Assembly (NCBI GenBank): GCA_029939235.1
Contig: JAOZTG010000007.1
Span: forward strand, 9,142 to 42,463
Source of the DNA: Flavobacteriaceae bacterium
Lineage (GTDB): Bacteria; Bacteroidota; Bacteroidia; Flavobacteriales; Flavobacteriaceae
Direction of reading: 5' to 3'
DNA: 33,322 nt
The notes beneath the pieces were generated by a model. That model had not been told where the DNA came from. It saw only the letters and a list, made by a program, of their open reading frames with translations, and ran no database searches. The position numbers and the translations under genes were made by a program. Positions 1 through 8,853 of this stretch are shown here, in pieces. The stretch's first letter is position 1; each line of letters begins with the position of its first letter.

Positions 1-57
1 TTATTTCTTCTTTCTTTTTCCCATTGATGGTAAAAGAAACAAAAAGATCTAGGCTAC

Positions 58-94
58 AAAAAAACTCCTGCTTTTCAGCAGAAGTTCTTTTTTT
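58..94. terminator. Bidirectional intrinsic terminator after gldN
   Basis: An inverted repeat AACTcCTGCT-TTTC-AGCAGaAGTT (63-86) is flanked by an A-run on the left and a T-run on the right, so it can end transcription in either direction. On the minus strand it closes the gldKLMN unit just after the gldN stop. The symmetric flanks suggest that a plus-strand gene also ends from the left, outside or at the edge of the window. Confidence 0.75.
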
Positions 95-110
95 AATAAC
101 TCAAATCCTA

Positions 111-1007
111 TTAGTAATTCCACATGTCGAGTTCTCTGTCTCGAATGTTTTCTTTCAATTTATCAGATTCCAACACCTGAAAAAGTGAATTACCTTTTAT
201 ATATTCAGCAACATCACGGTTACCATAAATATTTTCTTCTCTGTAAATGATTGCATTGAATCGTCTTGCATTTAGCAGATGATCATACGACAATGGATAA
301 GCAGAATTCTTTTGATTGAAAACTTTCATATCATGGGTGGTATATCTGGCACCAGGATACCATACCCAAAATAGCTCGATCAATTCATCTTCTCCTCCGG
401 CGTTATCGATGAAGTTCACATCCGGTGCTACCGGTGCAACACCCAATAAGCGATATTTTAATTCACCCTGACGTTTGTCAAAAAACCAAACACCTTTTAT
501 TCTAAACCCGGCAATATCGCCAGAACTTAAATCTCTTCTGTCAACATATTCATCAGTGATCACCTCACCTGCATTCAGTCTTTCAAAACCTGCATCAGAA
601 GTGTCAATTCTTGACAAACGACCATCGATATCTTTTAGGGTAAGTTTATCTTCAAAATATGAATCATCATATACATCGATAATTTCACCTGTTTTGATCC
701 CTCTTAATAAAGTATCAAACAAAGAACGTCTGTTAGAACTAATATTCGCAGTATCAACCGGGTAGTAGAATGGCATATTGATCTTTTCATTCAAATCAAC
801 ATATTCCCATACCACTTTTGACCATAAAATATCTCTGTCATCAATATAACCATATTCTAAAGGTCTGTCATTATCGGCTGCTAGTTGCTCTGGCGTTTTC
901 ATCCCTACTTGTTCCGGAATTTTAGCGTTGAGTAAGTTAGCCTGTGCATTTACATATCCTACTGATAGTAAAGCTGTAACTGCTATTATTAAACTTTTCA
1001 ATTTCAT
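111..1007 (-). CDS. gldN: GldN, type IX secretion/gliding motility protein
   Basis: This 298-residue protein is the periplasmic/outer-membrane-associated T9SS component that partners with GldK to form the ring of the secretion machine (family knowledge). Residues 1 to about 22 (MKLKSLIIAVTALLSVGYVNA) form a Sec signal peptide, followed by a soluble domain. Recognisable family segments include the N-terminal stretch with DRDILWSKVVWEYVDLNEK and a central SLFDTLLRGI. The ATG at 1007 lies 12 nt after the gldM stop, which implies translational coupling in the gldK-L-M-N order. The length is usual for the family. Identification rests on sequence resemblance plus the unmistakable neighbours. No truncation is seen. 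Confidence 0.95.
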   Translation of the reverse strand: MKLKSLIIAVTALLSVGYVNAQANLLNAKIPEQVGMKTPEQLAADNDRPLEYGYIDDRDILWSKVVWEYVDLNEKINMPFYYPVDTANISSNRRSLFDTLLRGIKTGEIIDVYDDSYFEDKLTLKDIDGRLSRIDTSDAGFERLNAGEVITDEYVDRRDLSSGDIAGFRIKGVWFFDKRQGELKYRLLGVAPVAPDVNFIDNAGGEDELIELFWVWYPGARYTTHDMKVFNQKNSAYPLSYDHLLNARRFNAIIYREENIYGNRDVAEYIKGNSLFQVLESDKLKENIRDRELDMWNY

Positions 1008-1019
1008 AATTATTACTGT

Positions 1020-2564
1020 TTAATTTGTTATTTCAACATTAACTGGTGAAGCATTCTTTAAGTAGTAACCTGTGTTTCCTACTAATTTTTGTTTTACATC
1101 AAAAATTATAACCACATCACCTCTTCTTGCCTTGTTCAGAACTCTAATTGCAGCAGCATTGAATTTATTACCTTTTACAATTACAGTTGGCTGACCTGGT
1201 ACTTTTACACTAAAGCCATTTGTTTTAATTTTCAGATCAAATACAAAGTCTGGTAACATCGCACTGATCGTTGCTTTTTGCAAAGTACTTTTTGGCATCT
1301 TGATCATTCCATATTCGCCTCTTACAGCCGCAACCGGCGCTGGAATATCCTGTATTCTAAATATTTGACTTGAAGTAATTGGAGTTCCATCAGGTAATTT
1401 TGCATTCACTACAATTTTTACTTCTCTTCCTTTACCGGGATTCATCACGTATTTACCAATTCCTTTTACTTTTTTCAACCCAGGTGCTGTTCCCTGTACA
1501 ACATTATCGGCAACACCAGGAACAGAAATTGTCATAGGATTTGAAACTCCTCTATAAACAACATTCATTTTGTCAGCAGAAATCACGGCACTATTTGGTT
1601 TTGCTACAACAGCATAAGATTGTTCAATTGGAATTTCAACTGGTTTCCCGTTTTCCATAAAGATAAATTTACCTTTGATCGTATTCTCACCAACGTTACC
1701 TGCAGGGAAATCTAAAACAGCTCCACCATCCTTAATGTTAGTAATCACTTTACCATTTACAATTACCTTGGTTGGCTTTAAAGATCCATCATATCTACCT
1801 AAAACAATTTTTCCTTTAAAATTTTCACCTTGTAAAGTTGCTGGCGTGTTTGGAATTAAAATTGCATTATAATTGTTCATAGATACATCACTGGTTAACT
1901 GACCTTGTAACATAGATGATAAAATTTCTGATTCAGTTGTTTTGATATCATTCTGGATCTGCGTAAGTTTCGTTAAAGAAGCAACAAGAGGAAATCCTTT
2001 ATAATTATAATCTAACCAAAAGATCTCTTTCCCTTCTCTATTTGTTACTTTCTCTGTAGAAAACCTTGCTTTTGCACCTTCACCAATATTCTTAAATTCA
2101 CTCCCAAGAATTGTTGATATTTGGGCACTGTAATTATTCATATTATCTAAAAACTCCTGTCCTTCTTCCTTGTATATCCCATCATCACCCTTAAAGAATT
2201 TATCATCTAAAAAATTACCTGAATCCATTGTTTCATAATCCGTAGGATCATCCACAGTAGCTTTCATATCATTTTTCATAGTTTCAATATAGTTGTAAAA
2301 ATCATCTGATAATTTTTGAATTTTTTCAGCTTTTACTTTTTCATCACCATATTTTTCTTTTTGCTCTACTGCTTTTAAAGCCAGATCATCATATGCTCCT
2401 TTATTTCTTTTTTCTGCAGCTTCATTTGAAACCGCTAACTTTTCGTCCATTAGTCCAAAGGCCTGTAAAACTTCTTTTGACATATTCATTGCTAGCATCG
2501 CAATAAAAATTAAATACATCAAGTTAATCATTTTTTGCCTTGGTGTTTGCTTACCTCCTGCCAT
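1020..2564 (-). CDS. gldM: GldM, T9SS/gliding motor periplasmic shaft protein
   Basis: This 514-residue protein is the motor subunit that carries one N-terminal transmembrane helix (about residues 12-33, MINLMYLIFIAMLAMNMSKE) and a long periplasmic region of stacked domains. GldM dimers sit in a GldL pentamer, and rotation of the complex driven by proton flow powers secretion and gliding (family knowledge). The start MAGGKQTPRQKMINLMYLIF is the typical family N-terminus. The periplasmic part shows repeated beta-rich segments ending in NASPVNVEITN. The gene lies 51 nt downstream of gldL and 12 nt upstream of gldN, in the canonical order. Length matches the family. Confidence 0.96.
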   Translation of the reverse strand: MAGGKQTPRQKMINLMYLIFIAMLAMNMSKEVLQAFGLMDEKLAVSNEAAEKRNKGAYDDLALKAVEQKEKYGDEKVKAEKIQKLSDDFYNYIETMKNDMKATVDDPTDYETMDSGNFLDDKFFKGDDGIYKEEGQEFLDNMNNYSAQISTILGSEFKNIGEGAKARFSTEKVTNREGKEIFWLDYNYKGFPLVASLTKLTQIQNDIKTTESEILSSMLQGQLTSDVSMNNYNAILIPNTPATLQGENFKGKIVLGRYDGSLKPTKVIVNGKVITNIKDGGAVLDFPAGNVGENTIKGKFIFMENGKPVEIPIEQSYAVVAKPNSAVISADKMNVVYRGVSNPMTISVPGVADNVVQGTAPGLKKVKGIGKYVMNPGKGREVKIVVNAKLPDGTPITSSQIFRIQDIPAPVAAVRGEYGMIKMPKSTLQKATISAMLPDFVFDLKIKTNGFSVKVPGQPTVIVKGNKFNAAAIRVLNKARRGDVVIIFDVKQKLVGNTGYYLKNASPVNVEITN

Positions 2565-2615
2565 TCTTAATAGTTTTTTTTAGGGTTAAATTGACTTTGT
2601 TAAATTAACAACTAA

Positions 2616-3248
2616 TTAAGAATTAGTATTTGACATTGCAGATAACATTCCGCCATAAACTCCATTCAATGAAGATAAGTTGGTTGCCAAAGATTCCATT
2701 TGTTCTTTTAAATGCTCTGCATTTTCTATAGTTTCATTATTAAGATCTGCCTGACGTTGTGCATTCTCTTTTTGAATCATATACATACTGTTTAATGATT
2801 CCAATTCAATTGCAGCAATTGATAATTGTTCACTATAACGCGTTGATGCTGTAATTGAATCTGCTGCCGGAGCTATGTTTTCAGCTGCACCTGCAAAACT
2901 TTGTATGCCGGTAGCAAGTCTGTCCATTTTTTCAGCATCTAAATTAGCATTTGCCAGCATCTCATCTAATTTTTGAGACAACAACCCTTCAGCATCCTGA
3001 GTTTCTTGTAATTCATTTGCTTCACCACCTGCAAGTTCAGGGTAAACTTTTGCCCAATCCAGGTCATCATCAACCGGTTCAAATGCAGATAGTGCAAAAA
3101 CTGCTGCTTCAACTACCATACCTATGGTTAACATAATTGTACCTCCCGGGTAATGCGCGATCTTAAAAAGCGCCCCTAAAATTACTACTGCTGCCCCAAG
3201 ACCATAAGCCATGTTGAACATTTTTTTCTTTGCGTGTGATTGTGCCAT
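2616..3248 (-). CDS. gldL: GldL, T9SS/gliding motor transmembrane subunit
   Basis: This 210-residue protein has two N-terminal transmembrane helices (about 12-32 and 37-56) and a cytoplasmic tail with heptad-like, helical character (residues 75-210). It forms the pentameric proton-conducting stator around GldM. Charged intramembrane residues expected of the motor are visible: K29 and H32 at the end of helix 1, E47 within helix 2 and E57 in SAFEPVDDDLDW. The loop between the helices is short (HYPGGTIML); compared with the Flavobacterium johnsoniae protein as I remember it, about four residues are absent. The gene starts 57 nt after gldK. Confidence 0.95.
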   Translation of the reverse strand: MAQSHAKKKMFNMAYGLGAAVVILGALFKIAHYPGGTIMLTIGMVVEAAVFALSAFEPVDDDLDWAKVYPELAGGEANELQETQDAEGLLSQKLDEMLANANLDAEKMDRLATGIQSFAGAAENIAPAADSITASTRYSEQLSIAAIELESLNSMYMIQKENAQRQADLNNETIENAEHLKEQMESLATNLSSLNGVYGGMLSAMSNTNS

Positions 3249-3305
3249 AATTGTTAGATATTTTTAAATTATTATTGGTTAATTAAGTAATAAGATTATT
3301 ATTTT

Positions 3306-4709
3306 TTATTTATTTTTTTCTTTCATTTTTGTTCCCATATAATCCTGAACAGTTCTAAAGCCGATATAACTTCTGGCTGAATCACCATATTCATAGTCAC
3401 GTGTACCTACTTCTAAAAAGTATGCCACATCTTTCCATGATCCTCCTCGAATTACTTTACGTTGATTCGTATTATCTTCAACATTAGGGTTGATTGTTGA
3501 TCCTAAGTAATAAGATGATGGATTATAAGCTGTATTGGTCCACTCTGCAACATTTCCAGACATATTATATAGTCCGTAATCATTTGCATTATATGATTTT
3601 GCTTCTACTGTATACAATGCGCCGTCTGCTGCATAATTACCTCTTTCCGGCTTAAAGTTTGCTAAGAAACAACCTCTGTCTGTTGTGGTATAAGGTCCTC
3701 CCCAAGGATATTTAGCATATTCCAAACCTCCACGGGCTGCATATTCCCATTCTGCTTCAGTTGGTAATCTAAAACTTGGCTCTCTACCTGATCCTTTCTT
3801 TCTAGTTGCCAAATAATTATTACGTTTATCGGTTCGGTAATCGCAAAAAGCTTTTGCCTGAGGCCATGATACTCCAACTACCGGATAATCATTATAAGCC
3901 TGGTGCCAAAAATAATCTTGATGCATAGGATCATTATAAGAGTAATTAAAGTCTTTGATCCACACAGCAGTATCAGGATACACAGCAACTTCTACTTTTT
4001 TCAATAGATCTTTTGCTGATCCGTTGTATTTAACCGCTTTTTCTCTGTCAAAAGTTAAATAAGTGTAAATCAGTTTTTTGGTATCAATTTTTCTTTTTCT
4101 ACCCATTGATTCTTCAATTGGAAGATACATGCTATCCATTGCTTCTGCATAATATTCATCAGGAAAATCATTAGTATCCCATACAAGATCCACATCCCAG
4201 TTTAAATAACGGCCTTCTGTTGGCGAATTGATATCACCCAGACTACCATAGTTATCCATCATATATTTATAATATGCATTATCGGTACTATCCTGTTCAG
4301 TAAAAGCATATTTAGAAATCCCACTGGCATCACCTTTCTTTTGCTCAATGGCTTCTCCACCTCCCATATTTGCTTCTTCGGCCAGCATTGCCAACTTAGT
4401 TCTTAATATGGAGTCTCTTACTCTATAAACAAAACTTCTGTATTCACCATTGGTGATCTCTGTTTCATCCATATAATAAGGTGTAACTGTTACAGTACGT
4501 GTTGGAGCACTAAACGAACCGGCAACATCTTCATCGGCTTTACCCATTGTAAAAGCACCTCCCGGAATCAAAACCATACCATAAGGTTTTTCGGGAAAGA
4601 ATTTTTTGTTTGTTTTCGCACTTACTAATTGTCCTCTATCACTACCAGATTTACAACTGGTGAATAAGGCAACTGTGATAATTAATGCAACTAAGGTTAA
4701 CTTTTTCAT
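3306..4709 (-). CDS. gldK: GldK, T9SS lipoprotein with FGE-like domain
   Basis: This outer-membrane lipoprotein of the T9SS forms a ring with GldN. I place the start at the ATG at 4709, not the track's 4739, because the protein then begins MKKLTLVALIITVALFTSC, a lipoprotein signal with Cys19; the ten extra upstream residues would spoil it. That gives 467 residues. The rest is a sulfatase-modifying-factor (FGE-sulfatase) fold: GMVLIPGGAFTMG near the start, RLPTEAEWEYAARGG and NMSGNVAEW in the middle, and RGGSWKD..GFRTV at the end. The region that holds the catalytic cysteine pair in true formylglycine-generating enzymes has none here, consistent with a structural role. It is first of the gldKLMN unit. 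Confidence 0.95.
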   Translation of the reverse strand: MKKLTLVALIITVALFTSCKSGSDRGQLVSAKTNKKFFPEKPYGMVLIPGGAFTMGKADEDVAGSFSAPTRTVTVTPYYMDETEITNGEYRSFVYRVRDSILRTKLAMLAEEANMGGGEAIEQKKGDASGISKYAFTEQDSTDNAYYKYMMDNYGSLGDINSPTEGRYLNWDVDLVWDTNDFPDEYYAEAMDSMYLPIEESMGRKRKIDTKKLIYTYLTFDREKAVKYNGSAKDLLKKVEVAVYPDTAVWIKDFNYSYNDPMHQDYFWHQAYNDYPVVGVSWPQAKAFCDYRTDKRNNYLATRKKGSGREPSFRLPTEAEWEYAARGGLEYAKYPWGGPYTTTDRGCFLANFKPERGNYAADGALYTVEAKSYNANDYGLYNMSGNVAEWTNTAYNPSSYYLGSTINPNVEDNTNQRKVIRGGSWKDVAYFLEVGTRDYEYGDSARSYIGFRTVQDYMGTKMKEKNK

Positions 4710-4855
4710 AATTTTTACTTTTCTAATAAAACTCGGCAATTGTTATTTTTAAATAATTTACTTTACTGAAAAGATTGGACGTAAAAAAACATAAACCAAT
4801 CTTAAAAAAAATACTTTGTTCCCTAAGAACGTTAAAAAAACTTCTTTAGTGTATT

Positions 4856-6013
4856 CTAATTTAATTTTCTAAAGTTTTTTAACCACCTTTCTGGAAATAC
4901 CTGATTATTTGCTGTCAGGTAATCTTGATAGGTACATGGTATTAACGTGGAATTCTTATTTTTATTACTAGGCAGGGTAATCTCCATCCACCATCTTTCA
5001 CTTTTGTCACTCTTATAAAAGTTAATAATTTCATCTTCAACTAATACAATATATTTTTTATAATTCTTTTTCGATTCGAAAGGATATTCTTTTATTCTTA
5101 AATTAAATCCTTCCAAAAAATACCAGATCATTTGGGCAATTAAATGTGCCGTTTGATCCCTACTATCAAACTTTACATTGAACTCATATATCCCAAAAGA
5201 GGAAACTTTTCTGCTAATTCCGGCATATCTGGCTATACTGCAAATTTCTTCTCCATAAAATCCATTAGGTACCGCATTGTTATTTGCTGGTGCATCACTA
5301 CTTCTAATTGCACCAATATCAATACTAACAATATCCGCATCACGAATAATTGGCTCTACCATAGAAAGATTACTTGTCACCTGCCCTAACCTATAAGAAT
5401 CAAAATACAGCTTTTCCAACAAATCAATTTCTTCCTGTGAATTGAAAAATGTCTGAAATCCAATATTGCTATAGTTCAACAGATTGTTTGGCTTTTCCAT
5501 TACAATCTTGTGCAGATAATTTTCAGAAGTGATGGATTGCTCCATTTCACCCAAATCAAATTTATTATCAACAACAACCATATTTACAGGACTCTCCATG
5601 CTATCATATCCTCTATAATTTGCATAGGTAATGTCCTGACTACCACCTATGATAATAGGTGTAATTTCTTTTTTCAATAATAAAGATATTATTTCCTGCA
5701 CAACAAAAAAAGTATCTTCTACATCATTTCCCTGTGGAATATTTCCCAAGTCAACAATGTTAGAATGCCAGTTTCCCGGAAACATTTGGTACAAGTATTT
5801 TCGAATATTCTCTAATCCTTTTCCTGTACCCACATTATCAACTGCATTTCTTCCTTCCAAAACTCCAATAATTGCAATTTGCACATTATCTAAATCGGGA
5901 ATTCCATTTTGTTTTGTGTGTTTATCAATGTTTTTTCCCAGAATCAGATCGGAAAGCAAAGTAGTATGCGCAACAGCAATTTCTTCTACCGGTAATAGAA
6001 AACTTAAACTCAT
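4856..6013 (-). CDS. Arginase/formimidoylglutamase-fold protein with degenerate metal site
   Basis: This 385-residue protein has the ureohydrolase (arginase/agmatinase/HutG) architecture, but the three signature motifs are altered. GGDHS reads GGSQD (123-127), DAHxD reads DNKFD (149-153), and SxDxDxxDP reads SIDIGAIRSSDAP (230-242). Compared with the six canonical Mn ligands, two histidines and one aspartate are replaced (Q126, K151, G234), while D149, D153 and D232 remain. Hydrolase activity by the usual dinuclear mechanism is therefore unlikely (inference). The gene lies between topA and gldK on the same strand, a position I recall as common in Flavobacteriia. It is often named formimidoylglutamase in databases; I would not carry that function over. 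Confidence 0.8.
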   Translation of the reverse strand: MSLSFLLPVEEIAVAHTTLLSDLILGKNIDKHTKQNGIPDLDNVQIAIIGVLEGRNAVDNVGTGKGLENIRKYLYQMFPGNWHSNIVDLGNIPQGNDVEDTFFVVQEIISLLLKKEITPIIIGGSQDITYANYRGYDSMESPVNMVVVDNKFDLGEMEQSITSENYLHKIVMEKPNNLLNYSNIGFQTFFNSQEEIDLLEKLYFDSYRLGQVTSNLSMVEPIIRDADIVSIDIGAIRSSDAPANNNAVPNGFYGEEICSIARYAGISRKVSSFGIYEFNVKFDSRDQTAHLIAQMIWYFLEGFNLRIKEYPFESKKNYKKYIVLVEDEIINFYKSDKSERWWMEITLPSNKNKNSTLIPCTYQDYLTANNQVFPERWLKNFRKLN

Positions 6014-6112
6014 ATTAATATGACAATTCTTAGATTTGTTTGTACCGCAATTTACATATTTTTCTTCTTTCTAAAAGTTAAAAACTTTATAAAACTTGCG
6101 ATTTTAATATAT

Positions 6113-6145
6113 AAAAAAAATCCCCAAAATAAAATATTGAGGATT
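6113..6145 (-). terminator. Intrinsic terminator of topA
   Basis: Read on the minus strand, AATCCTCAA - 9-nt loop - TTGGGGATT forms a nine-pair stem with one mismatch, followed at once by eight T. It lies about 40 nt past the topA stop and separates topA from the arginase-fold gene. Confidence 0.75.
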
Positions 6146-6186
6146 GATATAGACTGATTTATCTAATTCAGATAGAATAATGAATG

Positions 6187-8679
6187 TTATTTTTTCTTTT
6201 TTCTAACTGCTTTTTTTCTGGTTACTTTCTTTTTAGGAGCATTTTTGGCAATGATATCCTTCACTTCCTCCAGAGTCAATGCCGGGGCATCAATCGTTTT
6301 AGGAATCTCAATTTTTACTTTTCCCTGTAAAACATTATGTCTTCCCCATCTGGCTTTTTCTACTCTAATTCCTTCTTCTTCCCAGTTATGAACAACTTTA
6401 TCGATCTCCTTTTGTTTTTTCGTTTCGATCAGCTCAACAATATCTTCATAACTCAAATTATCAAAATCATATTTTCGATTTACATTGATAAACATATTGT
6501 TCCACTTGATAAACGGACCAAACCTTCCAACACCCTTTTGAACTGGTAAATTTTCATATTCGGCAATAGGAGCATCAGCTTCTCTTTTTGCTTCTATTAA
6601 CTCAATTGCCCTATCCATATCAACTGACAATGGATTTTCTCCTTTTGACAAGGAAACGAACATCTTATCAAATCTTATATATGGGCCAAACCTACCACTT
6701 GAAACTATCACATCAACATCTTCATATTGTCCCAATGTTTTTGGCAATTGGAAAAGATCCATCGCTTCTTCATAAGTAATATTTCCTAAAGTCTGTTCTC
6801 CCTGCAAACTGGCAAACTTAGGTTTTTCTTCATCTGTTGCTTCACCAATTTGAACCATCGCACCAAATCTGCCCAATCTTGCATAAACATTTTTACCTGA
6901 TACAGGATCTACTCCTAAAATTCTTTCTCCTTTAGCTCTCTCTGCATTTTCTTTAACATCTTCCACTTTTAAATGAAATTCAGTATAGAACTCTTTGATC
7001 ATCTCGATCCAGTGTCCTTTTCCTTCTGCAATATCATCAAACTCCTTCTCTACTCTGGCAGTAAAACTAAAATCTAAAACATTTGAAAAATTAGCAACTA
7101 AAAAGTCATTTACAATTTTACCAATATCCGTTGGAATTAATTTACCCTTATCAGCTCCAACCTTTTCAGTCAAACTATTGGTAACTACATTATCATTTTC
7201 AAGTCTTATCTGCGTATAGGCCCTTTCCTTCCCTTCAACAGCCCCTTTGGTAACATATTCTCGTCTTTGGATAGTAGATATAGTCGGAGCATAAGTGGAT
7301 GGTCTTCCTATTCCCAATTCCTCTAATTGCTTCACTAAAGAAGCTTCTGTAAAACGATACGGAGCTTTGGTGTACCTTTCGGTAGCTGTGATAAAATTGT
7401 TATGTAGAATTTCATTTACGCTCAATTTTGGCAACATACCTTCCTGCTCTTCCTCATCATTATCTGTACCTTCTAAATAAACCTTTAAAAAACCTTCAAA
7501 TGTTATTACCTCACCATTGGCAGTAAAAACCTTTTGATTTTTATCATTGGTGATTTTTACATTTGTTCTTTCCAATTGGGCATCACTCATTTGTGATGCA
7601 ATGGTTCTTTTCCAGATAAGATCATACAATCTTGCCTGATCATTCTCCACATGAACTGTTCGGGTACTCATATTTGTAGGACGAATGGCTTCGTGCGCTT
7701 CCTGAGCTCCTTTTGATTTTGTTACAAAATTCCTAGGGTTGCTATATGTGCTTCCATACGATGTTGTAATTTCTTCCTGTGCTGCATTTTTTGCATCATT
7801 GGATAGATTTACACTATCTGTTCTCATGTAAGTTATCAACCCTGCTTCATATAATCTTTGTGCAACAACCATTGTTTTTCCAACTGGAAAATATAATTTT
7901 CTTGAAGCTTCCTGTTGTAAAGTAGAAGTTGTAAATGGTGCTGCAGGTGTTTTTTTTGCTGGCTTGGTTGTTAGGTCGTCTACTTTAAATTCAGCAGAAA
8001 TACAGGAATTCAAAAATACTTCCGCTTCCTTTTTCGTTTCAAAATTCCTAGGCAATTTAGCCTTGAATCTTTTACCATTGCTATTGATAAACTCAGCTAC
8101 AACTCTGTAAGATGCAACTGCATTGAATTTTTCTATTTCACGTTCTCGCTCTACGATCAATCTTACAGCAACGGATTGCACTCTACCAGCCGATAATCCG
8201 CTTTTTACTTTTCTCCAAAGAACCGGTGATAATTCATAACCCACCAATCTATCTAACACCCTTCTGGCTTGTTGTGCATTTACAAGGTTATAATCAATAC
8301 TTCTTGGGCTTTCAACAGCTTTTAAGATAGCTTTTTTGGTGATCTCATGAAAAACAATTCTTTTTGTTTTATCATCAGTTAATTTTAGTTGTTCATACAA
8401 ATGCCATGCAATTGCTTCTCCCTCACGATCCTCATCACTTGCTAACCAAACCGTATCAGCTTTTTTTGCTAAAGATTTTAATTTTTTTACAACTGCTTTT
8501 TTATCTGCAGAAACACTGTAATTTGGTTTAAAATCTCCGTCTACATTAACTCCTAATTCTTTGGATGGTAAATCAGCTATATGACCAAAACTAGATTCTA
8601 CCACAAAATCTTTTCCTAAAAATTTCTCAATGGTTTTTGCTTTTGCCGGTGACTCTACAATTACTAAATTCTTCGCCAT
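6187..8679 (-). CDS. topA: DNA topoisomerase I (type IA)
   Basis: This 830-residue enzyme relaxes negative supercoils by cutting one strand through a 5'-phosphotyrosine. The TOPRIM domain opens with KNLVIVESPAKAKTIEKFLG (catalytic Glu9) and carries the acidic motif ASDEDREGEAIAWHL (80-94). The active-site tyrosine is Y284 in GLITYMRTDS. After the core, the C-terminus has at least three or four topo C-terminal repeats of the GRFG type (GRFGAMVQIG, SSGRFGPYIRF, GVGRFGPFIKW, RWGRHNVLQG) in place of the cysteine zinc fingers of E. coli TopA. It ends in a lysine-rich tail (KKKVTRKKAVRKKKK). It has its own promoter and terminator. Confidence 0.97.
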   Translation of the reverse strand: MAKNLVIVESPAKAKTIEKFLGKDFVVESSFGHIADLPSKELGVNVDGDFKPNYSVSADKKAVVKKLKSLAKKADTVWLASDEDREGEAIAWHLYEQLKLTDDKTKRIVFHEITKKAILKAVESPRSIDYNLVNAQQARRVLDRLVGYELSPVLWRKVKSGLSAGRVQSVAVRLIVEREREIEKFNAVASYRVVAEFINSNGKRFKAKLPRNFETKKEAEVFLNSCISAEFKVDDLTTKPAKKTPAAPFTTSTLQQEASRKLYFPVGKTMVVAQRLYEAGLITYMRTDSVNLSNDAKNAAQEEITTSYGSTYSNPRNFVTKSKGAQEAHEAIRPTNMSTRTVHVENDQARLYDLIWKRTIASQMSDAQLERTNVKITNDKNQKVFTANGEVITFEGFLKVYLEGTDNDEEEQEGMLPKLSVNEILHNNFITATERYTKAPYRFTEASLVKQLEELGIGRPSTYAPTISTIQRREYVTKGAVEGKERAYTQIRLENDNVVTNSLTEKVGADKGKLIPTDIGKIVNDFLVANFSNVLDFSFTARVEKEFDDIAEGKGHWIEMIKEFYTEFHLKVEDVKENAERAKGERILGVDPVSGKNVYARLGRFGAMVQIGEATDEEKPKFASLQGEQTLGNITYEEAMDLFQLPKTLGQYEDVDVIVSSGRFGPYIRFDKMFVSLSKGENPLSVDMDRAIELIEAKREADAPIAEYENLPVQKGVGRFGPFIKWNNMFINVNRKYDFDNLSYEDIVELIETKKQKEIDKVVHNWEEEGIRVEKARWGRHNVLQGKVKIEIPKTIDAPALTLEEVKDIIAKNAPKKKVTRKKAVRKKKK

Positions 8680-8755
8680 TTTTTCTTTTTATTTAATTCA
8701 ATATTTAAATAAATAACAGACTCATATTATGAATAAAAATATTTTTTTGAGATTG

Positions 8756-8788
8756 CAAAAGTATATAGAATTTTTTAAATGCACTCAA
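8756..8788 (-). promoter_or_regulatory. Bacteroidota-type promoter of topA
   Basis: On the minus strand a TTG (8786-8788) is followed after 22 nt by TACTTTTG (8756-8763). This is an exact match to the TAnnTTTG -7 element of Bacteroidota sigma factor promoters at acceptable spacing. Transcription would start near 8750, about 70 nt before the topA ATG. Confidence 0.6.
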
Positions 8789-8807
8789 TTAGTTTATTAT
8801 TAAAAAG

Positions 8808-8836
8808 AAAAACCACCCTTTTTGGAGTGGTTTTTT
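8808..8836. terminator. Terminator after the LVIVD lipoprotein gene
   Basis: AAAAACCAC - CCTTTTTGGA - GTGGTTTTTT forms a stem flanked by A- and T-runs on the two sides. It lies 18 nt past the stop of the minus-strand lipoprotein gene and upstream of the topA promoter, so it insulates the two genes. Confidence 0.7.
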
Positions 8837-8853
8837 AAAGAAGTTTTAAGATT

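Noticed and set aside
475-765. Antisense ORFs of 60-146 residues opposite gldN, topA, rpoB, rpoC, groEL and others
   Set aside because: They lie within long, clearly recognised genes, show no domain or signal features and are shadows of codon bias in the real frame.
4771-4803. AAGATTGG/CCAATCTT inverted repeat after the arginase-fold gene as a terminator
   Set aside because: The stem is only 8 bp with a 17-nt loop and has no T-run after it on the minus strand; it may be chance in AT-rich DNA.
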